A stretch of DNA of 64,000 bases from Ga0077555 sp050187415 (GTDB lineage Bacteria > Pseudomonadota > Alphaproteobacteria > Rhizobiales > Hyphomicrobiaceae). How positions within the stretch are numbered: position 1 is the stretch's first letter; each line of letters begins with the position of its first letter. Both the position numbers and the translations under genes were made by a program. The notes beneath the pieces were generated by a model, which was given only the letters and a program-made list of their open reading frames with translations, did not search any database and was not told the origin of the DNA. Shown here piece after piece: positions 16,114 through 26,600 of the stretch. The stretch spans positions 1 to 64,000 of the forward strand of contig JBFWXN010000006.1 of assembly GCA_050187415.1 (NCBI GenBank), given 5' to 3'.

Positions 16114-16755
16114 TCATGCAGGGTTGGACGTCGGGGCGCAGGCCGGCGCCGGCAATTCGGCAGCGCGACGCCAACGGTAGGTTTCGCTCAGGAATTTCAG
16201 CCCCTTGTAGCCCGTCACCTGTAGCACGTTCGGCTCGCGCAAGCGCAACTCCACATCGAACCGCTCGCCCTGCTCCGGATCGTAGATCCAGCCCTGATCC
16301 CACGACCCGTCGCGCATCGGCTTCAGGTCGCCGATGATTTGCAGCCCGCAGATTGGTCGCCCCCGCAATCGCCGGTTCTCGTTAAGTTGATCGAGCAAGG
16401 GGTGACCGCTCTTGTCGAAGGGCTGCTTCATCCAGATGATCCGTCCGCATAGGCCCACGCCACACGACGAAATCTCGACGGCGCCCCGACCGGTATGATC
16501 GATCCACACGCCGACCGGTCCTGAGGGGGGCGCAGGCGCCCCAGGCGCGCCAGGTGCCGGAGCGGGAGGGGCACTAGGTGCGATGCCACGGGGGGCCTGC
16601 TGCGCCACGGCGGAGCCGAGGACGAGCACCGACGCAACGCACGCCCAGGCCAGAATGCGGTGGGCGACGACGCGTCTACGGGTGGGATACGGATATTCGA
16701 TCATGACACCCATCGGGCAAGCTGAGTCTGGTTCAGACGGGTTGACAAAAGTCAT
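16114..16755 (-). CDS. DUF2147 secreted protein
   Basis: A 213-residue protein with an extended N-region, a signal peptide or anchor at about 30-52 (hydrophobic AWACVASVLVLGSAVA, then QQ), a Pro/Ala-rich linker (about 55-80) and a DUF2147 domain (about 82-200). The domain begins GVWIDHTGRGAVEISSC and has the conserved CGRIIWMK segment and the late YKGLKFLSETYRWRR strand. DUF2147 proteins are periplasmic, of unknown function. I chose ATG 16755 because TTGGAG lies six bases upstream; inner ATGs at 16713 and 16704 would also keep the signal sequence. The Pro-rich linker is unusual for the family. Confidence 0.8.
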   Translation of the reverse strand: MTFVNPSEPDSACPMGVMIEYPYPTRRRVVAHRILAWACVASVLVLGSAVAQQAPRGIAPSAPPAPAPGAPGAPAPPSGPVGVWIDHTGRGAVEISSCGVGLCGRIIWMKQPFDKSGHPLLDQLNENRRLRGRPICGLQIIGDLKPMRDGSWDQGWIYDPEQGERFDVELRLREPNVLQVTGYKGLKFLSETYRWRRAAELPAPACAPTSNPA

Positions 16756-17092
16756 CGAGGTCTCCAATACGCCTCAAAACTTGGCGCCGGCAAGGCGGCC
16801 CCAGCCTTGGTTAATCGATTGCGGCGGGGCGGATGGGGCAGCAATGCGGCGGCAACGCGGACGAGCCGCCATCACTCTGCCCCTTTACCTTGATCGACAC
16901 GGTCTCGGCGCCCTCGACGTTGTGCCCTATATAAGTGCCGAGGCTGAACCGTCACCGCGGTTCGAGTTCGACCATCACTGTCGTCAGGGACTGACGTGGG
17001 CCGGGATTTCTGGATCGAGCGTACCGTGGGGCGCCGGTTCCTACGACGAGCTGGCGGGGCCAGCATCACCACGAAGGTAGCGCGCGTATCAC
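16756..17092. other. divergent intergenic region, DUF2147 / ABC exporter
   Basis: A 337-base gap between divergent genes. It includes a TATATA at about 16928-16934 without a convincing -35 partner. I see no small gene, strong hairpin or operator in it. Confidence 0.4.
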
Positions 17093-18220
17093 ATGGTCCT
17101 AACCCTCGCCTTCCGAAATTTGTTTCACGACCGCATCCGGCTGATCGTGACGCTGGTCGGCATCCTGTTTTCGATCGTGCTCGTGGCTGTGCAGCTCGGC
17201 CTCTATCTCGGCGCCCGCAAGATGATCATTGGCATGATCGACCATGCCAACGCCGAGCTTTGGATCACCGCCTACGGCGCCAAGAGCTTCGAGGAAGCCG
17301 GAAGCCTGGATGGACGCGAACGCTTCATTGCGCTCTCCGTGCCGGGTGTTGCCTCGGTCGAGCCGTTGGTCGCGTCGTTCAACGAATGGCGCAAGCCCGA
17401 CGGCGGCGCGACGCTCACCGTCATTGTCGGGACCGACATGACGGCGGGCGGTCTGAAGCCCTGGAACGTGGTCGAGGGGCAGGCGAGCGCGATCTTCGAT
17501 CCGAACGGCGTGGCCGTCGACCGGTCGTATCTGGACAATCTCGGTGTGAAGGGTCTCGGTGATACCGCGCAGATCGAGGCGCATCGGGTCAAGATCACGG
17601 CATTGACCGAGGGCATCCGCTCGTTCACGACGGCGCCTTATGTGTTCATGCCGCTGGCGAGAGCCCGCTCCATGACCGGCATGACGGGCAACCAGACCAC
17701 ATTCCTGCTGGTGAAGCTCGAGCCCGGTACGGACGTGGCGACGGTCCAAAAGGCGCTGAAAGAGCGCCTGCCGTCGATCGAAGTGCTGACCACTGCGACG
17801 TTCCGAGACCGAAGCCTCGCGCACTGGCTGTTTTCGACGGGTGCCGGCGTGGCGCTGATCGGCGGGGCCCTGCTCGGCCTCCTGGTCGGAACCGTGATCG
17901 TGGCGCAGACACTCTACTCGAGCACCAAGGATCACCTCAACGAGTTCGCAACGCTGAGGGCGCTCGGCTCGTCCGCAGGCTATATCCACCGCGTCATCCT
18001 GCTGCAGGCGGCCCTTTCCGCCGCGATCGGTTATGCGCTCGGCATGATCATCGCGATGACGATCATCTACTTCAGCCAGAATACGGCCCTTCCCATCATC
18101 ATGACGCCCGGACTGGCCGCGGGCCTCCTCGCGCTCACCGTTTTCATGTGTGCCATCTCGGCGCTGGCCGCGATCATGAAGGTGACCCGTATCGATCCGG
18201 CAATGGTATTCGCGCGATGA
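17093..18220 (+). CDS. DevC-like ABC exporter permease (FtsX-type)
   Basis: A 375-residue permease: TM1 at about 15-37, a large extracytoplasmic domain (40-240), then three TM helices near 247-270, 295-320 and 333-358, the MacB/FtsX topology. The sequence (FRNLFHDRIRLIVTLVGILF at the N-terminus, FATLRALGSS before TM3) resembles DevC, the permease of the cyanobacterial DevBCA glycolipid exporter and its proteobacterial relatives. It overlaps the ATPase gene by ATGA and a membrane-fusion protein follows, so this is a complete tripartite exporter inner-membrane set. The cargo is unknown. No outer-membrane channel is encoded beside it. Confidence 0.85.
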   Translation: MVLTLAFRNLFHDRIRLIVTLVGILFSIVLVAVQLGLYLGARKMIIGMIDHANAELWITAYGAKSFEEAGSLDGRERFIALSVPGVASVEPLVASFNEWRKPDGGATLTVIVGTDMTAGGLKPWNVVEGQASAIFDPNGVAVDRSYLDNLGVKGLGDTAQIEAHRVKITALTEGIRSFTTAPYVFMPLARARSMTGMTGNQTTFLLVKLEPGTDVATVQKALKERLPSIEVLTTATFRDRSLAHWLFSTGAGVALIGGALLGLLVGTVIVAQTLYSSTKDHLNEFATLRALGSSAGYIHRVILLQAALSAAIGYALGMIIAMTIIYFSQNTALPIIMTPGLAAGLLALTVFMCAISALAAIMKVTRIDPAMVFAR

Positions 18221-18966
18221 ACAAGCAACCGGTCTTGCAGGCGAAAGGCATCGTGAAGGAGCTCGGTCAGGGCGCGGGCAAGGTGCGGGCGCTCAAAGGG
18301 GTGAATGTCACGCTCAATCCCGGCGAGCTGACCCTGTTGATGGGGCCGTCCGGCTCCGGCAAGACGACGCTTCTTTCGATCATGGGCTGCATTCTTTCAC
18401 CGACGGAAGGCGAGCTATCGATCCTCGGCGAATCTACCAAGGGTCTCGACGCCGAGGAATTGGCGCGGCTCCGGCGCCGACATATCGGCTTCGTGTTTCA
18501 GTCCTACAACCTCTTTCCGACGCTGAATGCGGTCGAGAACGTCAAGCTGGCGCTCGACGTGCGCGGCATCCGCGGCAAAGCGGCGACGGAGGCCGCAACG
18601 GCGGCGCTCACCGCCGTCGGGTTGTCGCATCGCCTGCGCAGCTATCCGCGCAACATGTCGGGCGGCGAGCAACAGCGCGTTGCCGTCGCGCGCGCCCTGG
18701 CTGGCTCGCCGGCCTTGCTGCTGGCGGACGAGCCTACGGCCGCCCTCGACTCCGAGAACGGACAAGCCGTGATGGCACTGCTTGCCGAGCTCGCAAGCGA
18801 CAACAGCCGGGCCATTCTCGCTGTGACGCACGACAGCCGCACGCTTCCCTACGCCGACCGCATCATCCGCATCGAGGATGGGCGTATCGTCGGTGAAGAA
18901 CGCCAGACGCCCAAAGGGCGCAAGCGCCCGAAAGCTCGGGCGCGATCGGTCAAGGAAAAGGCTTGA
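18217..18966 (+). CDS. DevA-like ABC exporter ATPase
   Basis: A 249-residue ABC ATPase of the MacB/LolD/DevA group. Walker A GPSGSGKT is at 43-50, the Q-loop is in FVFQSYNL, the signature MSGGEQQR begins at 147, Walker B LLLADEP ends at 173, and the H-loop is in VTHDSR. A basic C-terminal tail (PKGRKRPKARARS) is extra. ATG 18217 overlaps the permease stop by four bases (ATGA), implying translational coupling. It energises the adjacent permease and fusion protein in a mechanotransmission-type exporter. Confidence 0.9.
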   Translation: MNKQPVLQAKGIVKELGQGAGKVRALKGVNVTLNPGELTLLMGPSGSGKTTLLSIMGCILSPTEGELSILGESTKGLDAEELARLRRRHIGFVFQSYNLFPTLNAVENVKLALDVRGIRGKAATEAATAALTAVGLSHRLRSYPRNMSGGEQQRVAVARALAGSPALLLADEPTAALDSENGQAVMALLAELASDNSRAILAVTHDSRTLPYADRIIRIEDGRIVGEERQTPKGRKRPKARARSVKEKA

Positions 18967-18971
18967 GATTC

Positions 18972-20084
18972 ATGTCGAGCAAATCGTCCCCTCTCGTTCC
19001 GCTGGTGCTGGCCCTGATCGCCTCGATCGGGGTGGCGGTGGGTATCAGCAAGCTGGGAGACAAGGTCAGTCTCGCAAGCGATGAGAAGAAGGCGACGCCG
19101 GTCGCGCCGCGCTGGGCTGCGACGGCGGACGGGCGTGTGGAGCCGAAGTCCGGCGAGATCAAGCTGAGTGCGCTGACCGCCGGGCGGATCGCCAACGTGC
19201 TCGTGTCGCTCAACGACAAAGTGCAGGCGGGTGATCTCCTGGTGCGCATCGATGACACCGACGCCCTGGCGCGCGTCGCCGGCGCCGATGCCGAGGCCGG
19301 CGTCAGGAAGCGCGAACGTGACGGCGAGACGGGCGTTCCAAAGCTCGCGCAGGATCGGCGCACGGCGGAAGATCAGGTCAACGAGACCGAGCGGGCCATA
19401 GCGCGTGCGCTGGCGGTGTTCGACCAGCTGCAGCTCAAGAAATATCGGGAGCCCGCATCTGTGACCGAGGCCGAGATCGATACGGCACGGAAGGCGATTG
19501 AAACGGCGCGCGCGAAGCTGCCAGCCGATCGCGAGGCGCTGCGACAGGCGCAGGTCGCCGCCGGGGCGCCTCTGCCGACGCGCCTCGAAGCCGGGCTTAC
19601 CTCGTCGCGGGCGGAGCTCTCGGCTGCCGAGGCTGCGCTCGAACGAACCCGTATTCGCGCGCCGCGCGATGGCACCGTCTTGCAGGTGTTCGCCCGGGTG
19701 GGCGAGTTGGCGGCGGCGTCGCCCGAGCAGGCCATGCTCATCGTTGCCGATCTTGCCGACCTGACCGTGCGCGCCGAGGTGCAGGAGCGGGACGCCAGCA
19801 AAGTGCGCGTCGGGCAGGAGGTCGTCCTGAAGACGGACGCCTATCCGGATCGCGAGTTTGCCGGAAAAGTCGTCAAGGTGGCGCACGCCATGCGGCCGCC
19901 GAAGCTCGTGCAGCGTGGACCGCGCCGTCCAAATGATCTCGATGCGCTCGAGGTGCTGATCGACGTTGCGCCGGGCTCCGCCTTGATGCCGGGCATGCGC
20001 GTCGACACGTACTTCAAGATCAATTCGCCCGACTCCGAGCCGCGGGCGGAGGCGCCCGCCGCCACCTCGGTCAAGTCGAACTGA
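18972..20084 (+). CDS. HlyD-family membrane fusion protein (DevB-like)
   Basis: A 370-residue periplasmic adaptor: an N-terminal TM anchor at about 8-27, a first lipoyl half-motif near residue 50-90, a long alpha-hairpin (about 95-215, coiled coil), the second lipoyl half (RIRAPRDGTVLQVFARVGE), and beta-barrel and membrane-proximal domains to the end. ATG 18972 follows the ATPase stop by five bases; a TTG at 18963 overlapping that stop is possible. With the upstream permease and ATPase it makes a DevBCA-type exporter that would dock to a TolC-like channel encoded elsewhere. Confidence 0.88.
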   Translation: MSSKSSPLVPLVLALIASIGVAVGISKLGDKVSLASDEKKATPVAPRWAATADGRVEPKSGEIKLSALTAGRIANVLVSLNDKVQAGDLLVRIDDTDALARVAGADAEAGVRKRERDGETGVPKLAQDRRTAEDQVNETERAIARALAVFDQLQLKKYREPASVTEAEIDTARKAIETARAKLPADREALRQAQVAAGAPLPTRLEAGLTSSRAELSAAEAALERTRIRAPRDGTVLQVFARVGELAAASPEQAMLIVADLADLTVRAEVQERDASKVRVGQEVVLKTDAYPDREFAGKVVKVAHAMRPPKLVQRGPRRPNDLDALEVLIDVAPGSALMPGMRVDTYFKINSPDSEPRAEAPAATSVKSN

Positions 20085-20129
20085 TCAGGCGTCCGTCTAT
20101 TCTTTCACGAGCACTACCGCGCGCCTCAG

Positions 20130-20161
20130 CCGGCGAAGGATGGGGCCGGCAAAGGATGGGG
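20130..20161. repeat. 16-bp tandem repeat, two copies
   Basis: CCGGCGAAGGATGGGG (20130-20145) is followed immediately by CCGGCAAAGGATGGGG (20146-20161), 15 of 16 identical. It lies between the convergent fusion-protein and peptidase genes and looks like a small slippage duplication. Confidence 0.7.
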
Positions 20162-20205
20162 CCGCGCTTCAGGTCTTGCGTGAGTGCCGGCCGATCGCCC
20201 GCGGC

Positions 20206-22263
20206 TTACGCGGCGAGGCCGCGCTTCTTCAGCATCGAGGCGCTGGTCGGCAGGCGTCCACGGAAGCCGACATAGGCCTCGCGCGGATCGCGGCGGTTGC
20301 CGGCTGCATAAATGTAGTCACGCAATCGTCGGGCGGTCTCTGCATCGAAGACGCTGCCGGCCTCGACAAAGGCGTCGAACGCATCGGCGTCGAGCACCTC
20401 GGACCACATATAGCTATAGTAAGCGGACGCATAGCCCCCGCCCGAGAAAACGTGCGTGAAGTGTGGCAGGCGATGACGCATGGCGACGCCTTTGGGCATG
20501 CCGCGGCGGCTGAGCAACTCGGCCTCGAAACGGGCAATGTCGAGACTCGAGACGTCGTCGAGCGAGTGTAGCTCGAGGTCTGCGAGGGCGGAGGCGACGT
20601 ACTCGCAGGTGGCGTGCCCTTGGTTGAACGTCTGGGCGTCCTTGATGCGCCGAATGAGGTCCGTCGGCATGGCGTCGCCGGTGACATAGTGACGGGCGTA
20701 TTTGCCGAGAACGTCGGGCGTGGTCAGCCAGTGCTCGTAAAGTTGCGATGGAAGCTCGACGAAATCGGTCGAGACGGACGTGCCGGCGATCGACGGATAG
20801 GTCACGTCCGACAGCAGGCCGTGCAAGGCATGGCCAAACTCGTGAAACAGCGTGCGCGCATCGTCGAACGACAGGAGTGTCGGCTGGCCGTCGGCGCTGC
20901 GGTTCAGATTGAGCACGTTGACGATGATCGGTCGCTCCGCACCGCCCAGCTTTCGCTGGCCGCGGAAGGCACTCATCCAGGCGCCGGAGCGCTTCGATGG
21001 CCGCGCGAAATAGTCGCCGACGAAGACGCCGACATGGGCGCCGGCGGCGTCCGTCACCTCGAACGTGCGCACATCCGGGTGATAGCGCGGCAGGTCGGTG
21101 CGCTCCTCGAAGGAAAGGCCGAACAGACGGCCTGCCGTGTCGAAGGCCGCTTCGATCATGCTGTCGAGCTGGAGGTAGGGCTTGATCTCGGCCTCGTCGA
21201 GGTCGTGCTCGGCCTTGCGCACCTTCTCTGCGTAGTAGCGCCAGTCCCACGGCTCGATTTCGATGTTGCGCCCCTCGGATTGGGCGACTTGTGACAGGCG
21301 TTCGCGCTCACCATCCGCTTTCGTCGTCGCCGCCCGCCACACCTCGTCGAGAAGGCCTCGGACGGCGGCGGGCGTCTTGGCCATGGCATCGTCGAGGCGG
21401 AAGGAAGAAAACGTATTGAAGCCGAGCAGACGCGCGCGCTCGGCCCTGAGGCGCACGGTCTCCGCCGCAATGCCGCGGTTGTCGTGATCGTTGCCGTTCG
21501 CGCCCCGGCTGGCCCATGCCTTGAACGTGGCCTCGCGCAGATCGCGACGCGCGGAGAACTGCAGGAACGGCTCGATGGACGATCGGCTGAGCGTGATGAC
21601 ATGCTTGCCGTCAAGCCCGAGATCGCGCGCTGTCTGCGCCGCGGCCTGACGCACGAAATCCGGCAGGCCGGCGAGATCGTCGTCGCCGTCGAGCACGAGC
21701 CGGTAGGCCTGCTCCTCGGCAAGCACGTTCTGTGCGAACTCGGTCCCGAGCGTCGCCAGCCGCTGATTGATGGCGGCAATGCGCGCCTTCGCCTCGGCGC
21801 CGAGATTGGCGCCGGCGCGAACGAAGCTCGTATGGGTGCGCTCCAGAACCCGCAACTGCTCGTCGTCGAGACCAAGCGTGGCGCGGCTCTGCCAGAGCGC
21901 GTCGATGCGCTCGAAGAGCCTCTCGTTGAGCGAGATCGCCGTCCAGTGATCGGCAAGGCGCGGGGCCATCTCGCGCTCGACCGCCTGGAGCGCCGGGTTC
22001 GTGTGGCTGCCGGTCAGATTGTAGAACACGCGGGCAACGCGGATGAGGTCGCGCCCGGAAAGCTCGAGCGCATCGAGCGTATTCGAGCAGGTAGGCCGCT
22101 CGGGATTGTCGGCAATGGCGTCGATCTCGGCGGAGTGGGTGGCGAAACTCCGGGTTAATGCGGGTTCGAAGTGCGCCGGTTCGATTGCCTCGAAGGGCGG
22201 CATGCGGAATGGCGTGCTCCACGCCGCGAGGAGAGGATTGCCGTCGGCGAGGGATGCTTCCAT
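20206..22263 (-). CDS. M3-family metallopeptidase (Dcp-like)
   Basis: A 685-residue zinc metallopeptidase of family M3. The HExxH motif (HEFGH) is at 474-478, and the third ligand Glu lies in the following helix (DFVELPSQLYEHW). The GAWMSAF block and VNVLNLNRSADGQPTLL before the zinc motif favour the dipeptidyl carboxypeptidase (Dcp) branch over oligopeptidase A, though this is not certain. It has no signal peptide, so a cytosolic role in peptide turnover is expected. ATG 22263 is chosen; a TTG at 22269 has GGAG at better spacing and would add two residues. Full length, no frame disruption. Confidence 0.92.
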   Translation of the reverse strand: MEASLADGNPLLAAWSTPFRMPPFEAIEPAHFEPALTRSFATHSAEIDAIADNPERPTCSNTLDALELSGRDLIRVARVFYNLTGSHTNPALQAVEREMAPRLADHWTAISLNERLFERIDALWQSRATLGLDDEQLRVLERTHTSFVRAGANLGAEAKARIAAINQRLATLGTEFAQNVLAEEQAYRLVLDGDDDLAGLPDFVRQAAAQTARDLGLDGKHVITLSRSSIEPFLQFSARRDLREATFKAWASRGANGNDHDNRGIAAETVRLRAERARLLGFNTFSSFRLDDAMAKTPAAVRGLLDEVWRAATTKADGERERLSQVAQSEGRNIEIEPWDWRYYAEKVRKAEHDLDEAEIKPYLQLDSMIEAAFDTAGRLFGLSFEERTDLPRYHPDVRTFEVTDAAGAHVGVFVGDYFARPSKRSGAWMSAFRGQRKLGGAERPIIVNVLNLNRSADGQPTLLSFDDARTLFHEFGHALHGLLSDVTYPSIAGTSVSTDFVELPSQLYEHWLTTPDVLGKYARHYVTGDAMPTDLIRRIKDAQTFNQGHATCEYVASALADLELHSLDDVSSLDIARFEAELLSRRGMPKGVAMRHRLPHFTHVFSGGGYASAYYSYMWSEVLDADAFDAFVEAGSVFDAETARRLRDYIYAAGNRRDPREAYVGFRGRLPTSASMLKKRGLAA

Positions 22264-22337
22264 CGTCAATGTGGCTCCACGCTGGAAAAGGCGGCGCCCG
22301 CAAGATGCGCGCGCCTCGATACGTAAGACGTGGCGCG

Positions 22338-23555
22338 TCAGGCGGCGGCGCGCGCCTGGGCGTCGATGTGGCCCGTCAGCGTCTCGTCGAGGCCGAGGCC
22401 TTGTGCGAGTGCGGACAGGAACTCGTGTTCCTCCGCGGTGTCGAGATCGATGGCGATGCGGGCTGCCGTATAGACCTGCACGGCTTCGGCAGGCGAGCGC
22501 GCCGCTGCGACCAGATCGGCAATCGACGCGGGATTGTTCAATTCACCGGCGAGAAACGCCTCCGCCTCGGCGTCGAGGCCACCCTGCTTCAGGCTGCCGA
22601 TGATCTTCTGCTGCTCGCTGGCATCGATGCGGCCGTCGGCGGCGGCAGCCGCGATCATGGCCCGGATGTAGAGCTGGGCTGCATCCTGGGTGACGGCATC
22701 CGCCTCGAAGCCCGATCCGCTTGGCGCTGCCTCGACGTCGCCGTCCGGGCCGGAAATCAGCGGACGTCCCTGCTGGTAATTCTGTAATGCCTTGTAGGCG
22801 AGCCCGCCGATCAGCGCGAGGGCGCCGATCTTGACGGCGCTCCCGGCGATCGAGCGGCCGGTGGCGGTCCCGAGCAGGATAGAGCCCAGGCCGCCCGCGA
22901 TTGCGCCCGCACCGAGTTGGTTGTTCTGGATCAGGTCCTTCAGTTGGTTGAGAAGCTCGTCCGGCGACTTTCCGGTGGCGCGGCCGATCGCGTCGCGCAT
23001 GTGGCCGGATGCACCCGTGGCTCCATCGACACGACCGGCTCCTTCGCGCACGCCCTGTGTGGCCTGGCCCAGCACCTGGCCGAGAATATCGATGAGGCCG
23101 CCACCTTGTCCTCCGGCGCCGCCACTCTGCTTGGCGAGACCTTCCTGAATGCGACCAAGGATATCGCCGAGACCACCGCCACTGCCGCTGGGGGCCGCGG
23201 TCGGTGCCGCTTGGCGTACGTCGCCGCCCGCGCTGCCACCTGGAAGCATATTGCGCAAGATGTCCTCGAGGCCGCCACCCGATGCGGGGGGCTGAGCGCC
23301 GTCCGACGGAGGAGCCTGGCGTCCCTGCTGACCCATGGCTTGGCCGAGTTGGCCAAGGATATCGGCGAGGCCCCCGCCGCCTGCCTGGGCACCACCCTGC
23401 CCGGCGGATGCAGGCCGGCCCTGCTGACCCATGGCCTGGCCCAACTGGCCGAGAATATCGCCAATGCCGCCAAAGCTGCCGGATTGCGCTTGCGATGGCT
23501 GCTGAGGCTGGCCGCCGCGAACGAGTTGCTCGAGAAGGCTGCGTGCGTCGAACAT
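22338..23555 (-). CDS. DUF533 protein with five DILGQ repeats
   Basis: A 405-residue protein. The C-terminal part (about 250-400) is a DUF533/YebE-like domain: a Gly-rich hydrophobic hairpin (LGAGAIAGGLGSILLG, ALALIGGLAY) and a TerB-like helical bundle (MIAAAAADGRIDASEQQKI). The first 160 residues carry five imperfect repeats of the form GGGLxDILGQLGQAMGQQG separated by Gln/Pro/Gly linkers; the first two are almost identical. ATG 23555 has GAGGAG seven bases upstream. DUF533 proteins are inner-membrane-associated with unknown function. The repeat array is unusual and could multimerise or bind a partner several times (inference). Confidence 0.8.
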   Translation of the reverse strand: MFDARSLLEQLVRGGQPQQPSQAQSGSFGGIGDILGQLGQAMGQQGRPASAGQGGAQAGGGGLADILGQLGQAMGQQGRQAPPSDGAQPPASGGGLEDILRNMLPGGSAGGDVRQAAPTAAPSGSGGGLGDILGRIQEGLAKQSGGAGGQGGGLIDILGQVLGQATQGVREGAGRVDGATGASGHMRDAIGRATGKSPDELLNQLKDLIQNNQLGAGAIAGGLGSILLGTATGRSIAGSAVKIGALALIGGLAYKALQNYQQGRPLISGPDGDVEAAPSGSGFEADAVTQDAAQLYIRAMIAAAAADGRIDASEQQKIIGSLKQGGLDAEAEAFLAGELNNPASIADLVAAARSPAEAVQVYTAARIAIDLDTAEEHEFLSALAQGLGLDETLTGHIDAQARAAA

Positions 23556-23648
23556 TGGGAAGCTCCTCAACGACATGGCTGCGCTCGTCCGCCCCGCAAC
23601 CAACGTAGTATCGCCGGGCCCCGAGAACAATGAGCGTGCGCGGAACTT

Positions 23649-26600
23649 CTATTCGGCCGGCTGAACCCGCCCGTTATCGTCCGCTCTTCGCATGCCGCTC
23701 GCCGATCCATCCGGCGTCTCGTGCGCTGGCGGCTCGTCCACCGGGCCTACGATGCGGCCGAAAATGCTCCACATCAGGCGCGCCACGTCATCGAGCACGA
23801 CGAACACGGCTGGCACGAAGACGAGGCTCAGGAACGTCGACGACAACAGCCCGCCGATCACCGCGATGGCCATCGGTGCCCGGAACTCTCCGCCTTCGCC
23901 CGTGCCAAGCGCGGATGGCAGCATGCCGCCGACCATGGCGATGGTGGTCATGACGATGGGCCGCGCGCGCTTGCGGCCGGCATCGATGATCGCTTCGGCG
24001 CGAGGCACGCCGCGCGCTATTTCCTCGACGGCGAAGTCGACCAGCATGATGGCGTTCTTGGTGACGATGCCCATCAGCATCAGGATGCCGATCACCACCG
24101 GCAGGCTCATCGGGTTCGAGGTGACGGCCAGGGCGACGATGGCCCCGCCGATGGAAAGCGGCAGCGAGAAGAGGATGGTGATGGGATGCAGGAATGACCC
24201 GAACAGGAGCACGAGCACCGCGTAGACCATCATCAACCCGGCCCCCATGGCCTGGCCGAAGCTGGCAAACACCTCTGCCATGACTTCCGCGTCGCCGAAC
24301 TCCTTCAGCACGACGCCGGGTGGCAGGGCTTGCGCGGCGTTGGTCTTCTTGACGGCGGCGATGGCTTCGCCAAGCGGGGTTCGGTCGACCAGATCGGCGC
24401 CGATCAGCACCCGGCGCGTGCGATCGTAACGGTCGATCGAGGTTGGCCCCTGGCTCATCTCGAAGGTCGCCACCGACGCGAGAGGGACAGCGCCACCGCG
24501 CGCGGTTGGCACCTTCAGCGCCTCCAGGATGCCGCGATTGCCGCGCGCCGCCTCGTCGAGCTGGACGCGGATCGGAATCTGGCGGCCGGCAAGATCGATC
24601 CTGGCGAGATTGGCGCTTGCGTCGCCGATCGTAGCGATGCGCACCGCTTCCGAGATCTGGTCGGTCGAGACACCGAGGTCGGCAGCAAGATCCGACCGGG
24701 GTCTGACGAGCAACTCGGGCCGATCGAGTTCCGCGGTCGAGACGACGTTGGCGAGGTAGGGCTTCCCCGAAGGCGACGCAACGCGCTTGGCCTCGCTGGC
24801 GATGGCCGCCGCGGCCTTGTTCACGGCCTCTCCGTCGCGTCCGGAGACGACCAGGGAGAACTGTCGCTGGCCATTGTCCTGCAGAAACCAGAACCGCATG
24901 TCGGGCAGGCCGGCCAGATCGCGGCTGATGGCCTGCTTGGCCTGCTCCTGAGTAACGGTCCGCTGCTTCTTCGGCAGGAGATTGATGATCAGTGTCGCCT
25001 TGCGGACCTCGGCGCCCGAGCCAAGCAGGTTGCCGCCGTTGATGAAGACACTTTTGACCTCGGCCCGCCCGCGGACGCGCCGGGCGACCTCTTCCGCGAG
25101 CTGGCGCGTATCGTCGAGGCGCGAGCCCGGCGGCAGCTCGACGGCGAGCAGCATGCGACCCGAGTCTTCTGGAGGAAGGAAACCCGCGGGAACCAGATAG
25201 AACGAGCCGATGGAGGCGGCAAAAACAAGAAGGCCCAGCGCAAGCGTTTTGAACCGGTGATGGACCGACCAGCCGACGAGGTGAGTGTAGATGCGCAAAA
25301 TCCGGCCTTCATGCTCGGCGTGGCCGGGGTTGCGTAGAAAATAGGCCGAGAGCATGGGTGTGATGAGCCGGGCGACGAGAAGAGAGAAGAACACGGCAAA
25401 GGCAACCGTAAGCCCGAACTGCTTGAAGTACTGTCCGGCTATTCCTCCCATGAAACTCACGGGCGCGAAAACGGCGATGATCGTCGTCGTGATGGCGATC
25501 ACGGCAAGACCGATCTCGTCGGCCGCCTCGAGTGAAGCGCGATAGGCTGACTTGCCCATGCGCATGTGGCGCACGATGTTTTCGATCTCGACGATCGCGT
25601 CGTCGACCAGGATGCCGGTCACGATCGTGATGGCGAGCAGGCTGACCAGGTTGAGCGAGAAGCCGAGCGCGCTCATTGCCCAGAAGGTGGGTAGGATCGA
25701 CAGCGGCAGCGCAATGGCCGCGATGAGTGTCGCGCGCCAGTCCCGCAGGAAGATGATGATCACGACGATGGCCAGGATGGCGCCTTCGATCAGGGTCGTC
25801 ATGGTCGAGTGGTAGGAGCCGATCGCGTACTGGGTGGTCGAATCGATCAGTGAAATCTCGACGCCAGGATGCTGAGCCTTGAGCGTTGCGAGCGCTGAAT
25901 CGACCGCGGCCGAGACGGTGACGTCACTCGCCCCCTTGGCTCGCGAAATGGCGAAGGCGACGACATCCGTGCCGTCGAGCGACGCGAAGGTGCGAAGCTC
26001 CGCATGCGAGTCGATCACCGTTCCGAGTTCGTCGAGGCGCACCTTGCGGCCGCCTGGCAGCGCGATCATCGAGCCGGCGAGATCGCCGACCGACGGCTTC
26101 GAGCCGAGCGTCCGGATGGCTTGCTCGCTGTCGGCGATTTCACCGCGTCCGCCCGCCAGGTCGACGTTGGTCGCCCGGATCTGCCGGTTGACGTCGCCCG
26201 CGGTGACGCCGAACGACAGCAGTCGGTTCGGGTCGAGCGCCACGCGGACTTCGCGGTTCACTCCGCCGATGCGCTGGATCTGGGACACGCCGGCGACGTT
26301 CTGAAGTGCGCGCACGATCGTGTCGTCGACGAACCACGAGAGCTGCTCGATGGTCATGGCGGGCGCGCGTGCGGCGAACGTGAGGATCGGAAGGCCCTCG
26401 ATCTCGATGCGCTGCACGATCGGCTCTTCGATCGTGCGCGGCAGCTCCGATCGGACGCGCGCGATGGCATCCTTGACGTCGTTGAGCGCGCGGTCCTGGT
26501 TGGTTTCGAGGCGAAACTCGACCATGGTCAGCGATGTGCCTTCGGTCAGTGTCGAGGTAATGTGTTTCACGCCGGAGACGCCGGCGATGGCATCCTCGAC

